Shown here piece by piece: positions 24,647-36,871 of a stretch of DNA of 64,000 nucleotides. Numbering within the stretch: the first letter of the stretch is position 1; the number at the start of each line of letters is the position of its first letter. The DNA lies in assembly GCF_002878395.1 (NCBI RefSeq), contig NC_061122.1:83051455-83115454 (forward strand), given 5' to 3'. The notes below the pieces were generated by a model, which saw only the letters and a list, made by a program, of their open reading frames with translations, had not been told where the DNA came from and did not search any database. The position numbers and the translations under genes were made by a program. The stretch comes from Capsicum annuum (Eukaryota > Streptophyta > Magnoliopsida > Solanales > Solanaceae).

Positions 24647-24974
24647 GGTAAAAATGATAAGTATGATAAGATTGTTCATGCATTTGTTAGTATAGAATCT
24701 TATTCTTATGTGTCAAAAAAGATAGATCTAGATTTGAAAATTAGGCATCTCCACCCGCTATACATTCTACTAAAGAGCCTCAATGTTTAGAGATTAATAC
24801 TCTATATTCCCATCGTTGATAAGCTTTCATGGAGCTAATGACATATCTCTAGTTAGTATTGAAGATGACTTACTAGAATGGTAAATGGATGTTCTTGCAT
24901 TTGTATTAAGATGTTCAAGAAAGTTATTGGTTAGACCATTGCTGACATCATTTGGATTCCTTCAGTTATTTATA
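24647..24974 (+). pseudogene. Athila/Tat-like pol, linker before RT, resumed after the nested insertion
   Basis: In frame from 24647 the sequence reads into KIDLDLKIRHLHPLYILLK and later a KKVIG-stop-TIADI motif near 24922. That motif is the conserved block preceding the RT domain in Athila/Tat elements (normally a Trp where the stop is). It is the direct continuation of the protease broken at 13195. The reading is cut at 24974 where an LTR starts with TATTACGACCC. Confidence 0.75.
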
Positions 24975-26953
24975 TATTACGACCCATTACTACCCTAGTT
25001 TTAACTGGTGCTTAGAATCACAAGTGACACCAAGCCAACCTATGTCCTGGAAAACTATCAAGAAATATAGATAACAACATATAACACAACACTTATGCAG
25101 AAGCTAAACTTGACCAATATAATAAATATCCAAGGAAATCAAAAGAACCACTAAACAAGTCTGAGATTAAAATTAAATGTCTAACTGTATATCTGGAAAG
25201 CCTCTACTAAGATGAGTTGGTGGGACAATCCCCCTAGCTAACTCCAACTCTCTGAGAACTGGGAACGTTAAAGACAAAATAAAATAAAAAGTGAACTCTG
25301 GTCTTCGCATGATGAGGACTCACCAAAACTACTACTTTTGATACACAATAAGATAGTTCTAAGAGCAAATAGGATGTTGAGCGTCTGAATCTATATTATA
25401 AGACAATATAACATAAAGAATTGATATACTCAACAATTTAAATGTATTGCATATGTGAGATATGAAAATAACTAAAATAAGCTGAACATGGAACATATAG
25501 CATGATAATTAGTGTAAGACCATGTAATGAACACATGTTGTAATCTGAACTGAATAACTAAAATACAAGGTCATGCAAGAATCTAAAAACTAAACTATAA
25601 CTACGGACTATGGAAGCTACTAATAACTGACATACCCCAATGTGAGCAACGGGGTCTAAAATGTAAACCTAGTTAGAAGGGTGTTCAGTACCTTTCCAAG
25701 AGTACAAACATTGACTGATGTGGATCCCCTAAACTGGTGTCCAAAAGGACTAAGGTGTGAAGCCTAATATGCGGGGTTACCACTTAAAACCCACTGTTGC
25801 TCCATATTTCTCAAACATTGAGACTTATATGAAAGGTCTCAATCTAATTTATAGATGTGCCTTCATCCCTTTATCTGCTCGGTGCTAAGTACTACTCCCA
25901 ATTGAATAACACTGATAAATCTATAATGCTCACTAATAGTAATAATTTGATAACTAAAATAAATTTATTCTCTGAAAGCATTCAAAATAAATAAAGTGGT
26001 AATATAACATTCAATGGTGTATTTTGAAATCCTAGGTCATCGGGTGTTCATAACCCGCCATCTCTAAAGAATGCAACTACTATGTAAAATTTGTTAACTA
26101 ATTAAATTAATAGAGTTTAATGACTCATGTTCAATAATCATGGATTTCACAATGCGACTAGGGGTTGGGATCCTGGTTAAATATCAACAATGAAAATTCA
26201 TGCTAAATGAGAATTATAACTCGATGACACCAAAAGAATGAAATATCAATGAACTTACCAATACCCATAACCTTGAGTTGTGAAAAAAGGAATGATACTG
26301 TAGAATTTGGTTAAACTTGGAACTCAATGGGCGAAAGAAAACCCATTGATGAAATCCCACATACCTGGAGATGATACCTCTGAAGAATTCCTTACTGTTG
26401 GATGCTTGAGGATGATGAACCCTAATTGGCCTTGAGGAAAGAGAATCACCTCTTTTTCTTTTTTGAAGTTAAGTATCGAATTAAATTCAAAGTAATGAGA
26501 GATTAGGGTGTTATTAACCTGAATAATAACCCTTGAAATTCCAAAAATAGTGTATCTTTGATAATAAAATAATGAGAAAAGATAGATTTTCCCTTTAAAA
26601 TTTATAACTATGACGAGAAATGTACGAGACCTTCTCATGATTGTGTGAAGAACTAACTATTGTGGGTTGAGTTCATGGTTGGGAGTTGGTTGTGAACTAT
26701 ATGAACATGATCAGATGATCCTTCATACAATTGTGGAGATACCTATGATCATACCTTGGTTTGTATGTTCACTGGTTATATCAAGGGCATCTGTGGGACT
26801 CACTATCGTGCCTAGGGTTCGTGGTTTCAAAAAACGATCGTGGTTTCGACTCATGCAATGAAGGTACATTTTATCAAATTTTAGAAGTTGGGGTCATCAT
26901 GATTAGGTGGGACCATTTTATGGTCGTATAATGTAACCACGGTTGTGGTTTCT
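24975..26953 (-). mobile_element. Truncated LTR related to family C
   Basis: The block starts TATTACGACCC, a decayed form of TGTCACGACCC. It shares anchors with the family C LTRs: CAAGTGACACCAAGCCAACC near 25020, the TCTGCTCGGTGCTAAGTACT segment near 25870, and the ATCGGGTGTTCATAACCCGCC segment near 26040. It is about 1.98 kb long where family C LTRs are about 2.76 kb, so the end is missing at the junction with the Athila/Tat LTR at 26954. Open frames at 26324-26638 and 26667-26861 have no domain and are not genes. Confidence 0.7.
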
Positions 26954-28516
26954 TAACAGTGCATACGTAAGTGTACGTGGACAACCAAGTAAAATAGTGG
27001 CCTTAAAGAATTCCAATTATAGATCCCACTAAGACTTGTTCCAACACCTATTCAATTCCAATTCAATATTTAGATTAACCTATTGTAAGTGTAACCAAAA
27101 GAGAGTTTGGAAGTTGTAAACAAAAATTAAAGTAAATAGTGCGTAAAAGAAAGACTAAAGACAATCAATAGAGTAAAGCCCAGGGTTAAAGCACTTTGAA
27201 CAATCATACTACTCTATTGAACTTCATTCGTAAGATCGCTTATCTTGGTTATTGATTTGTAGGGTTTACCGCATGATCATGGTCTCCCAACCTCTAATCG
27301 CCTACCTAACTTGGAAATTATAACTACATCATTGAGTGGGGATGTAATAATCCAATTAGGTTCTTAAAGCTATCATCCTACATGTGAACCAAGCAAGGCT
27401 TCTAGGTACATCCCTTTCCTAGATACTAATTCAAATTCCTTATTTCATAAAGGAACAAGAACCTTACTTTATTTATCCCCACATTCTATCTTCCTATTCC
27501 CCCTCCTGAGATCAAAAGATCGACAATATGTATATTCTAAGGGTCACAAATCCTCAAAATAGTTAAAACTAGGATAAACAAATAACTAAATATGATAAAC
27601 AAATCAAACAAAATCAATTGAAAATGATAGTAGTCATATTCTTGTCTTTAACCCCGAAAAGGGAGCTTTTAGCCACTAATCGACATAATCATGATCCAAA
27701 TAGTTGAATACATAATCAAATATATTAAAAAGATAAAGCTTAAGAATAAAAACCATAAAATAAAGTGTTTAGCATCCCCTTACAATGCTCCAAGACGTCC
27801 AAAGATATTTAACAAAGTGTGCACAAGTTATATTTATAGTTGGAAAGAGTCTAGATGCATGTAAATAGAGAGGGCATATCCTTATTTAGTGCACCACACT
27901 TATTGAGGCTACACGGGATCTAGTACACTGTAATGGCTGGGGCAACGCGGGCTAATCGCATGTGCACACTAGAAGTTGGTTCTGCAATTTTATCTAAGTG
28001 TTATCATCTATCTTTACCTTATGGTGTTATTGTGCCTTCAATTCCAGTTTTTTAATCCTCAAAATATCATCTACATCAACTCCTCAAGCGTCCTACATGA
28101 TCAAACACCACACATTAGAACTCAATCTAAGCACTAGTCACGACTACTTTATGCTTTAACAAAGTGTTGACTCTTGGATAATATTAATAGAATGTTACAG
28201 ACTATAAACAAGTTGTTCCACATAATATTACACATTAAAACCATTAGGAACTCATTTGACACCTTATAATCCATCACGATAGATTAGAAAAACACCTAGC
28301 TCAAGATAGTAAAACTAGCTTTCTCGTTTAAACTCTAAGTGACTCAATTAAGGACATACTTGTTTGAAAACACTTCTAGACATTATAATCATATACTTGA
28401 ACACTTAAATGCTTATTTATATCATAATTAACACATAAAGCACATGAATTGACCTCAATACAAGGCTAAATATGCTTGGATAACAACGCTAAAGTGCATA
28501 AATACACCACACATCA
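26954..28516 (-). mobile_element. 3' LTR of a minus-strand Athila/Tat-like derivative (element E)
   Basis: The first 1.23 kb aligns closely with 32701-33881. Shared anchors are the AATAGTGGCCTTAA and ATAGATCCCAC segments, TTCGTAAGATCGCTTATCTTGG and CATCCTACATGTGAACCAAGC. The minus-strand start is taken as TGATGTGTGGTG at 28516 because a polypurine tract, CTTTAAGTGTGGGGTGA, lies directly before it. A plus-strand LTR at 60099 starts in the same way (TGATGAGTGGTG after CTTTAAG). Length is about 1.56 kb. No genes are present. Confidence 0.8.
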
Positions 28517-28533
28517 TCACCCCACACTTAAAG
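28517..28533 (-). promoter_or_regulatory. Polypurine tract of element E
   Basis: On the minus strand CTTTAAGTGTGGGGTGA lies immediately before the LTR start, in the context CGAGGACGAACAAGG that is typical of Athila/Tat 3' ends. It would prime plus-strand DNA synthesis. Confidence 0.65.
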
Positions 28534-30388
28534 CCTTGTTCGTCCTCGGACAACTCATTATTACTCTAAGCATCATAAGATAAGGTGACTCTACACTTCT
28601 ACTACATGCAAGACACTAAAGCTAGTACTACAATGACTACAAAAGATGCAAGTTTCTACACTAAGCATGTTACGTACACAACTAAAAACTAAAGAACACT
28701 GCTCCAAAACATCCTAGCTTGAAGAATTGACTTACCTAGTTTGAAAACTCATGCATATTATTCAATAAAAGACATCATACAAATCATCCACATTAATCAA
28801 ACATGTGCCCTCAAAACAAGAGAGTTATCCATAATCACTCGCATAAATTCAATCAATAGCACAATGGGTACAAGAATCAAGTTACGCTCACTCTTACAAG
28901 GAATTCACAAATTACACAAGATGAATCATAAGCTTGCCCTTAGTGTAGTACTCCACTAATATCATATTAGCGAAACTTAGAATCAAATAGGTCTTTAATG
29001 GTTCTAATGTTTGATAATGGATGGGTAGGAACTATTTTGGCTTAATAGTGACTATCTTCCCTAAGTGCTTTAATACATCATATTTTACAATTGAGACCAA
29101 TCTCTAACAACCCATGTATACCACTTTTATCTACTACATCTTCTATTTTGCCCCATCTCAATAATCTTATTCTCAACACTATGGTGGGAGTATTATATGC
29201 ACAACTTATTCAATTGGAACAAATTTTTATTGTTTTTATTACTCTACTCCCCACCTCAACATATATCACTTTTTTCGATAACCAATTACTATCACTTTGG
29301 TGCTAAAATTTCAACTTTTTCTTCTTCAATTTCTCACCCCTTCAGTTAGTAATTTTACACTAAAGTTCTTAGTAGCATTGGATCAAATTAAGGTCTATCA
29401 AAGAAGAGATTAAGATAGACATGAGGCTGACAAAGAAAAAGCTAAAGACTCAACAGGGCTTACTGGGATTATGCATAAGGGTAGGTCAAAAAGAAGATAT
29501 AAAACAAGGCTATCAAATTAATGCCTATATCATCACCTAAGCCCACACTCTTTTTTTTTATTTGCACACACACCAGGCAAGTTCTAGATATCACATGTAA
29601 CAAGGAATATACAAATACCTAACACAGACATGGCACATGCTCAACTCAAGTAGGATCATCATAGACTCTTAACCAACAATCACATGAATTCAAATTTAAG
29701 CCATCAAGTACAAGAGTTATAAGCATGAGCCTAGGAGTCTAAAGAGTAGTAATTCTCACAATCAACATGATTTTACAACCAAAATACTTACATCATGTAG
29801 TCACATATAGCACCAACTAGGAAATAGGAATTTCCCTACCCCATACATAAAAATATACTTTGTCCCCAAAGTAAACATTAAAAGTAGAGATAGAAATACT
29901 CATTGAGGCCTCTAGGCCTAGCTAGTAGCATCTCTATAATCAAGAAGGTTTGGGGACCCCACCCTTAGTCTTACTATGCTCTTTAGCTCAGGTTTTCTGG
30001 TACTCATTCTTCCCATCATCTTGTGACTCAACAAAACCAAAAACTAGTAAAGTAAAAACTAAAGAAAACTAAAAATAAAACAAACCTACTTAACATGGGT
30101 TACCTCTCAAGCATCTCCTGATTTAGTGTCACAGTACAACCCAACTATGACTCATCCAAATTCCTTTATCCTTTCCTAGCACTTAGAGGCCATCATCTTA
30201 TTTGTTTCTAACCTCTTATGTGTGAAATCTCAAGGTCAACAACTTTATTAACTTAAAAACTTTTAAGACTCATCAATCTATAGGGAATTATAACTTAGGT
30301 TGCTAATAAAGATGTTTAAAAAGGTCTTTTGTGGAATGTGATCCACCACCCTACTCTTATCCCCCTCAATAACAGTAATCATGCACAA
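28534..30388 (-). mobile_element. Non-coding 3' internal region of element E
   Basis: This follows the protease in the direction of transcription and ends at the polypurine tract. No RT, RNase H or integrase motif is visible. It holds low-complexity and T-rich stretches (for example near 29550) and the segment GGGTTACCTCTCAAGCATC near 30110. Short frames at 28741-28959 and 29091-29306 on the plus strand are without support. The absence of the 3-kb RT-integrase region shows that the element is a deletion derivative. Confidence 0.6.
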
Positions 30389-30980
30389 TTATTTATAATG
30401 GGATAGTGTGCTAAGCAGTTTGTACACTTTAAAAACGATATCTTCATCCTCCAACCTCATTATGAGCGTTTTGTCTCTCACATCAATCAAAGCTCCTCTT
30501 ATCACTAAGAATGGATGCCCCAAGATGAGTGGTACTTTTTTATTTGCATGAAAATCTAAAACAATATAGTAAGTAGGAATAATAAACTTACCAACCTTTA
30601 TAGGAACATTCTCTATCACTCCTTTAAGAAGGGCTATGGTCCCATTTTCCAGCTTTAATAACATAAGGTTCGGTCTATGCTTTCCTAAGACTAATATTTC
30701 GATCAAAGATAGGGACATGAAGTTTATACTTTCCCATATATCACTAAGTACTTGAACCACCTCGTTGTTGCTAATTTGAATGGCAAGAAAAACTTCCCGA
30801 GGTCCTTAAGCTTTTTGGGCCTCTTTTGAGTCACCAAAAATATACACTCCTCAGTGAGTGCTGCTGCCTCCACATCAAGAAGCTTACCTTTATTAGCAAC
30901 CACATCACTCAAGTACTTAGCATACTAGGCCATTTCCTTCAAAACATCTAAAAGAGTTCGTTAATATGTAGATTTCTGAA
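30389..30980 (-). pseudogene. Athila/Tat-like protease, frame-shifted, active site altered
   Basis: Two minus-strand frames make up this region. 30724-30912 holds AAALTEECIFLVTQKRPKKL, the conserved entry to the protease. 30389-30760 holds VVQVLSDIWESINFMSLSL, then ENVPIKVGKFIIPTYYIVLD, then KKVPLILGHPFLVIRGALID. The motif usually D-L-G-A-S is D-I-W-E-S, so the glycine of the active site is lost. The two frames overlap in a region that needs a frameshift to join, so no functional product is possible. Upstream (31000-32600) is gag in the same orientation. Confidence 0.85.
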
Positions 30981-32660
30981 CTTGTTGAAAAGGTTCTTAA
31001 AGTATACATCCTCCTTTGCCTTTATATGTTTCTGTGGGAATGGTAGTGGTGGGATCTTTTTCACTTCTTCAACAACTTTTGTTTTTGAGTACTCAGACTT
31101 CCTTGAATTTTTAGCAACTTGGTCATTTAACTATTTAGGACTCAAATCAACATCTACCTCCTTAGTTTTTCTTGGAGGTTCTTTATAAAGCTCTTTACCA
31201 CTTCTCAAAGTGATTGTCATAACTTATTTTGGATTTTAGTATTACTCGGCAACCTAACTTGAGGCCTGGTATTTTATGCCTGCTATATTTAACCTAACTA
31301 CAACTCTAAGATCCTTGTAATGGTCTGTTAATTCTTCATATCTTCTGCCAATTTTGATTAGGCAGATAGAATTTGTTTCATCATCTCCTCTAAGTTGCTA
31401 TTTGTGGTCTAATTTACTTGAGCTTGAAGTTGCTAAAATTGTTGTTGTTATGCCCTCCATTGCTAATTTATTGGCTAAGTTTTCCACTTTATATTGTAGG
31501 TGGTCCCATAGTTAAGCCTCTGAACATTGCCCACAAATATCACAGACTCAGCATTTACAGCACACATATCTGCAGAGTGACAAATATTGCTACACACCAA
31601 ACACCAAATGCTTATCTACTAAATTGCATTCACTATGTATGCAGGCAATGTAGTCCCTAATTTTATACTGATGAGCTGTGTAATCAGCTGATTTTGTAAT
31701 ATAACAATTTGGGCAAATATTGCGGTAAATTGATCCACCTCAAAAACACCTGCAACCTTTTTAGTAGAACTCTGTGATTCTGAATGCTACTCTAGATTTT
31801 CATGTGAAATCCAGTTTAATAAAGTATACAACTCATCATACATTATATTCAGAGCTTGACTACCTACAGCTAAATCAAGAAAAATATTTATGTTATGGTC
31901 AAGGGCAACAACAAATATATGAGCTAATACCTCATTAGACTATTGATGGTATGGACATTCCCAAAGAAGATCCTTGAAATGCTCCCAAGCATGATACAAA
32001 TTTTTTTCTGGCTTCTATTTGAATCATGCAATCTCACTGCAAAGTCTTGCAGTCTTTCCAGAAAGAAAAAATTAGATAAGAAATCTCCAAGCTAAGTCAT
32101 TCCAAGTAGTGAGTGAATTTTTTGGCTCAACATTGCACCACTTCTTTACCTCACCAACAGTTGAAAAGGGGAATAATCTTAGCCTCACATAGTCAGTTGA
32201 CACACACGTAAGGATTAATGTGTCATTGATCTCTAAAAAGTTTCGCAGGTGGACTTATGGATCTTTATGTGAAAGACATGTGAACTGTCTATTACTCATC
32301 ATAAGATGTACCATTTTCTATTTGAGCTCAAAATTACCTCCAACAGCTAGTTTTTGAAAAGAGGAGGTCAAATTTATTGGAAGTGGGATTGCCACTTCTC
32401 TAACTATCCTGCAGGCTGCTTGTTCTTCAGCCATAAGAGCTATATTTTCTTGATATTCTCCTATTTATGGAATATGAGGGAGAAGTATTGCTTCTCTCCT
32501 TCACTGATGAAAGCGTTTCTCAGGTTTGGGACTTAGTTCAACCAATTCCCTATCCCTTGCTAGCTTTGTGGCCTAAAAACCTATTTCCTACAGATACCAA
32601 ACAAAGACCAAGAGAAAAGCACCAAAGAAATCTAAAAAAATAAAACAATAACTAAAATAG
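30981..32660 (-). pseudogene. Athila/Tat-like gag, decayed
   Basis: On the minus strand the C-terminal signature IPPLPFPQKHIKAKEDVYFK lies near 31000-31060. The gag domain is seen near 31960-32120: WNDLAWRFLSNFFF, ERLQDFAVRLHDSN, and LYHAWEHFKDLLWECPYH, all well-known blocks of this lineage, in different frames. Plus-strand frames at 30982-31188, 31418-31660 and 32354-32536 are antisense shadows. Gag plus protease without pol is what is left of the coding region. The 5' leader is very short (primer site at about 32670-32692). Confidence 0.75.
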
Positions 32661-32667
32661 TTGCTAA

Positions 32668-32694
32668 ATTACAAGTCCTTGTCAACTGAGCCAA
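32668..32694 (-). promoter_or_regulatory. Primer-binding site resembling the tRNA-Asp type of Athila/Tat elements
   Basis: On the minus strand TTTGGCTCAGTTGACAAGGAC matches TTTGGCGCCGTTGCCGGGGAC, the usual Athila/Tat site, with changes mostly of transition type. It lies a few bases inside the 5' LTR border at 32701. Confidence 0.65.
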
Positions 32695-32700
32695 AAAACA

Positions 32701-33881
32701 TGATAGTGCCCAAGTGTACATGCAAGTGTGTATAGTCTACAAAGTAATATAGTGGCCTTAAGGAAAGCCAATTATAGATCCCACAGAGACTTGTTGTAAC
32801 AAATATTGGTAAATAGTGCATCAAATAAATACTAAAGATAAGAAATAGAGTAAATCACTTCGAAAAATCATACTAAGCTATTGAACTTCATTTGTAAGAT
32901 CGCTTATCTTGGTTGTTGATTCGTAGGGTTTACCACATAATCATGGTCTTTTGACCTCTAATCGTCTACCTAAGTTGGACATTACAACTACATTATTGAG
33001 CGGGGATGTAATAATCTGATTAGGTTCATAAATCTATCATCCTACATGTGAACCAAGCAAGGATTCTAGGTACATCTTTGTCCTAGATGTTCATTTGAAT
33101 TCCTTATTTTATAAAGAAACAAGAACCTTACTTTGTTTATCCCCACGTTCTATCTTCGTATTGCCCCTCTAGAGATCACAAGGTTGGCAATATGATTATT
33201 ATAAGGGTTGAGAATCCTCAAAATAATTAAAACAAGGATACACAAGAAACCAAATATGATAAGAAAATCGAACGAAATCAATTCAAAATGATAGTAGTCA
33301 TGCTCTTTGATTTAACCCCAGAAAGAAGGTGTTTAGTCACTAATCGACATAATCATGATCCAAATATCTGAATACATAATCAAATCTATTAAAATGAAAA
33401 ATTTTATGAATAAAAACCCTAAAATAAGTGTTTAGCATCCCCTTACCTTGCTCCAAGATGTCCAAAGATATTTAACAAAGTCTGCACAAGTTGTATTTGT
33501 AGTTGAAAAGAGTTTAGCTGCATGCAAATGGAGGGAGAATCACCTTCTTTAGTGCACCTCACTAATGGAGGTTCCACGGTCTCTAGTGCACTGCAATGGA
33601 TGGGGCGACATGGGCTAATCGCCTGCAAATACTAGAAGTTGCTTCGCAATTTTGTCTACGTGTTATCGTCCATCCTTGTCTTATGGTGTTACTTTGCCTT
33701 CAATTACATCTTGTACACCCTCAAAATATGATATACATCAACTACTCAAGAAGCCTACTTTATCAAAGACCACACATTAGAGTTCAACACAACACAACCT
33801 CAACAATAATGGACTAGAAACTCAATCTAAGTACTAGTCTCGACCACTTTATACTTTAATAAAGTTTTGACTCTTGGCTCA
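32701..33881 (-). mobile_element. 5' LTR of element E, truncated at its start
   Basis: It begins on the plus strand at TGATAGTGCC and aligns with 26954-28181, at roughly 85-90% by eye. Homology stops at 33881 in GACTCTTGGCTCA, about 335 bp short of the start seen in the other LTR (28516). The U3 start is therefore missing and the two borders have no matching target duplication. Frames at 33443-33628 and 33596-33817 are chance. Confidence 0.8.
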
Positions 33882-34372
33882 TTTTATTGGAAAGTACATG
33901 GAAATGAATGAATCTAGAGTGATTATTGATGAAAATATTACAAAAATAAAGTGGCCCTAGTTTACAGTTAGATAAATGAACCACCTAGAACTCATATGAG
34001 AGTTTTGGTTTGACTTCCCTAACTATGAAGGAATATTTTTGAGATTTTAATAAGCAAGTATTAGTTCAATTTATTGACAATATCTTCCATTTTTTTCATG
34101 AATGATCCAAGTATCCACCATATTGGGTAGATTGTGTTTCGTTGTGGGTTATCAACTGAACCTAAGTACTGAAATGGGTTATTTCCACATTTTTTTCACC
34201 ACTTCTTTGGATATTTTAGGAACCCTTACTGACACAATACTGTATTGGTAATTAAAACATGGGCTAATTTAGACTCATAGATGTATGATATGGAATGGGA
34301 ATAGATGGGTAAAATGAGATAAAAAACTATTAATTAATTAATGAAAAACTATCACCTTATGCTGGTACTAAG
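33882..34372. other. Unassigned 490 bp
   Basis: I see no coding motif, LTR border or repeat I can name. It lies between the truncated LTR of element E and the chromodomain end of a minus-strand Tekay-like pol, so it may contain that element's 3' untranslated region or LTR. A TTAATTAATTAATGAAAAAC run near 34332 is low complexity. Confidence 0.4.
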
Positions 34373-36184
34373 ATCAAAGGGACAATATAGAGGTAGTTGA
34401 TCATTATGTCTGCCTCTGTTTCCCAAGTAGCTCTCTTAACTGTCTAATTTTTCCAAATAACCTTTACTAATGTAACTTTTTTATTCCTCAACCTCTAAAC
34501 CTGGTGGTTAAGTATTTCCATAATAACCTCTTTGTAAGAGAGGCTATGTTTCACTCCAACCCTTTCTAAGTTTACAGCTGATGCAAGATCCTCAATGTAC
34601 TTTTTCAAGAAAGAAACATGAAAGACTGGACGCACTATTTCTAAATCCGTTGGCAAGTCTAACTCATAAACCACCTTTCTAAGATGACCTACAATATCAT
34701 AAGGACAAACAAAGAAAGGCCAAAGATTCCCTTTCTAACAACCTTTTCACCTATTTCATAGGGGAAACATTCAAGTAGACCAAATTACCAATTGACAAAT
34801 TCAAGTTCCCTTCTCATCATATTTGTATAGGATTTCTGACTAATTTGAGTTGTGTTAAACTCTCTCTAATCAGCTAAAATTTCTCCATAGCCTTATGAAT
34901 TAAGTTTGGCCATATCAATTTAGCTTAACCAACTTTAAACCAATTAATAGGAAATCTACACCTCCTTCTATAAAGTGCCTCAAATAGGATCATCTGAATA
35001 GTAGAGTGATAATTGTTATTTTATACAAACTTAGTTAAAGTTAGATGATCATTCCAACTAACCTTGAAATCAATCATACATTCTCTTAACATTATCCACT
35101 AAGGTCTAAATGGTCCTCTCAACCTTTCCATCTATCTTCATGTGAAAGGTTGTGTTTAGATAAAATTGGGTACCAAGACCCTTCTGAGATACTCCCAAAA
35201 TTAGGAGGTAAATTGAGTACCTCTATTTGTAATGATATTTAAAGGGACTCTATGCAATATAACCACCTCATTTAGGTAGATTTTGGCATAGTCATTGGTT
35301 TAAATTTAAAGTGTTAACAGGCAAAAAATGGTTCGACTTAGTTAATTTATCCATAATAACACAAATAAAATTATGTTTTGGATGAGTATGAGGTAGCCCT
35401 ATATCAAAGTTCAAGTTCACTACCTCCCACTTCCAACTAGTAATACTGGTGTCCTAAAGATTGCTACTAGGTATTTGGTGCTTAACCTTATCCTTTTGTC
35501 AATTCAAACATGTTGCCCCAAATTTCACTATGTCCTTCTTTATGCTATTCCACCAATAGACTTCCCATAAATCATGGTACATCTTAGTGGCTCCTAGGTA
35601 AATAGAATACCAAGAGTCATGTGCCTCTACCAGTATCCATTGTCTCAATTCATCTACATCTATAACACAAAGTCTACCTTGAAAGTAAAGAACAACATCT
35701 CCTCCTTGGGAGAAAACCTCAACCTTTTGGCTCTTACTTCTACTTTCAATTCAAGTATAATGGAATCACTATCTTGATTTTCGTTAACCTCGGCTACCAA
35801 GGAGAATTTTGAGGATCACCATCTTGATTTTCCTTAACCTCGTCTACCAAGGAGAATTTTGAGCCAAAAAACTACCTTCGACTAAGTTAACCAATGAAAA
35901 TCCTAGTCTGGTCAATCTATGAACCTCGTGAGCTAGTTTTTTCCTCTCAAACTCTACATAGACAACATTTTTTATAGATAATCTACTTAGAGTGTAGGAT
36001 ACCATATTGTCCTTTCTCAGATTGTACAAAATACTCATATCATAATCCTTTAGAAAATCTAGTCATTTTCTCTAACAGAGATTTAAATCCATATAGGTAA
36101 AAACATACTGAAGACTCTTGAGATCACTAAACACATTGACATGGACCCCAAAGAGGTATTGTATCAAAATTATTTAAGAAAAAA
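34373..36184 (-). pseudogene. Tekay/Del-like pol: RNase H end, integrase and chromodomain (element F, 3' half)
   Basis: On the minus strand, in order: the RNase H tail YLFGVHVNVFSDLKSLQYVF (about 36120-36170) and LKDYDMSILYNLRKDNMVSY (frame 35844-36038; the normally conserved VADALSR is VSYTLSR). Next is the integrase zinc region at about 35520-35650 (AHDSWYSIYLGATKMYHDL, then YWWNSIKKDIVKF). The core start is WKWEVVNLNFDIGLP near 35430. The C-terminus is YELDLPTDLEIVRPVFHVSF plus LKKYI, and a chromodomain-like tail ends ATWETEADI near 34380-34680. A 50-bp duplication (35764-35863) breaks the frame. The upstream RNase H half is at 56587-57123, across the insertion. Confidence 0.85.
35764..35863. 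repeat. 50-bp tandem duplication in the pol remnant
   Basis: ATCTTGATTTTCGTTAACCT and ATCTTGATTTTCCTTAACCT start at 35771 and 35821, each followed by ACCAAGGAGAATTTTGAG. The 50-bp unit is not a multiple of three, so it shifts the frame between RNase H and integrase. Confidence 0.85.
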
Positions 36185-36863
36185 TCGGTAATGACCCTCA
36201 AGGTTATTTAATTTATTTGAATGCATTTTTAGCATTTTGAGCCTTCCCCCAATGGTTACAAGTCATTTAAGACTTATAAAAATTATCGCTTCAGCGATCA
36301 AATAGGTCATTTGAATTTTAGGCTCATTTCCTTATTATGGAACTTTCATTATTTAGTATTTGGTCATGGACCAAATCTCCTAGTATATAACCTCATATGA
36401 TAATTTTGATAGCACCATCAGCTCTGGAACACTGATTTGGGGCTAGATGGACTCTTAGGTTAGGTCCCAAGGAACTCGGCCTCATTTTGACCTATAGGTC
36501 AGAAAGTTAAGAAATTAAAAATTAGGTGTGGGACCCACATATTATCAAAATAACCTTGGATGGAAATTTTAACTATGTAATTAAGTCTGGAATGTAATTT
36601 GGTTTAGTTACATAGTCTGTGTGCATATATGAGATTCCAGATGAATCTTAAGGGCTGGGTAAAGACTTGGAAGCTTTCCAAGTTTTAGTTGTAAACTAGT
36701 TCATCTGTTATCGCTCGCCAAGGGTCGCGATCACAGTTCCCTTGGTAGATAAAGTATTGTAATTGCGGTTCACATAGAGTGATTAAAACTAATAAGTTCA
36801 GCATAAGATGTTATTATCGCAGGTCCTGGGCTGTAATAGCGAGACCCGAGGACCTAGTATAGG

Positions 36864-36871
36864 TATAAATA
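36864..36871 (+). promoter_or_regulatory. TATA box of the family A 5' LTR
   Basis: TATAAATA in GTATAGGTATAAATAGACCCC lies directly downstream of a GCGAT-rich block that holds the inverted pair CCAAGGG/CCCTTGG (36718-36745). Transcription would start about 30 bp downstream. Confidence 0.7.

Noticed and set aside
24542..24790. 82-codon frame considered as a separate gene
   Set aside because: It starts in the LTR of the family C element and runs over its border into resumed Athila/Tat pol.
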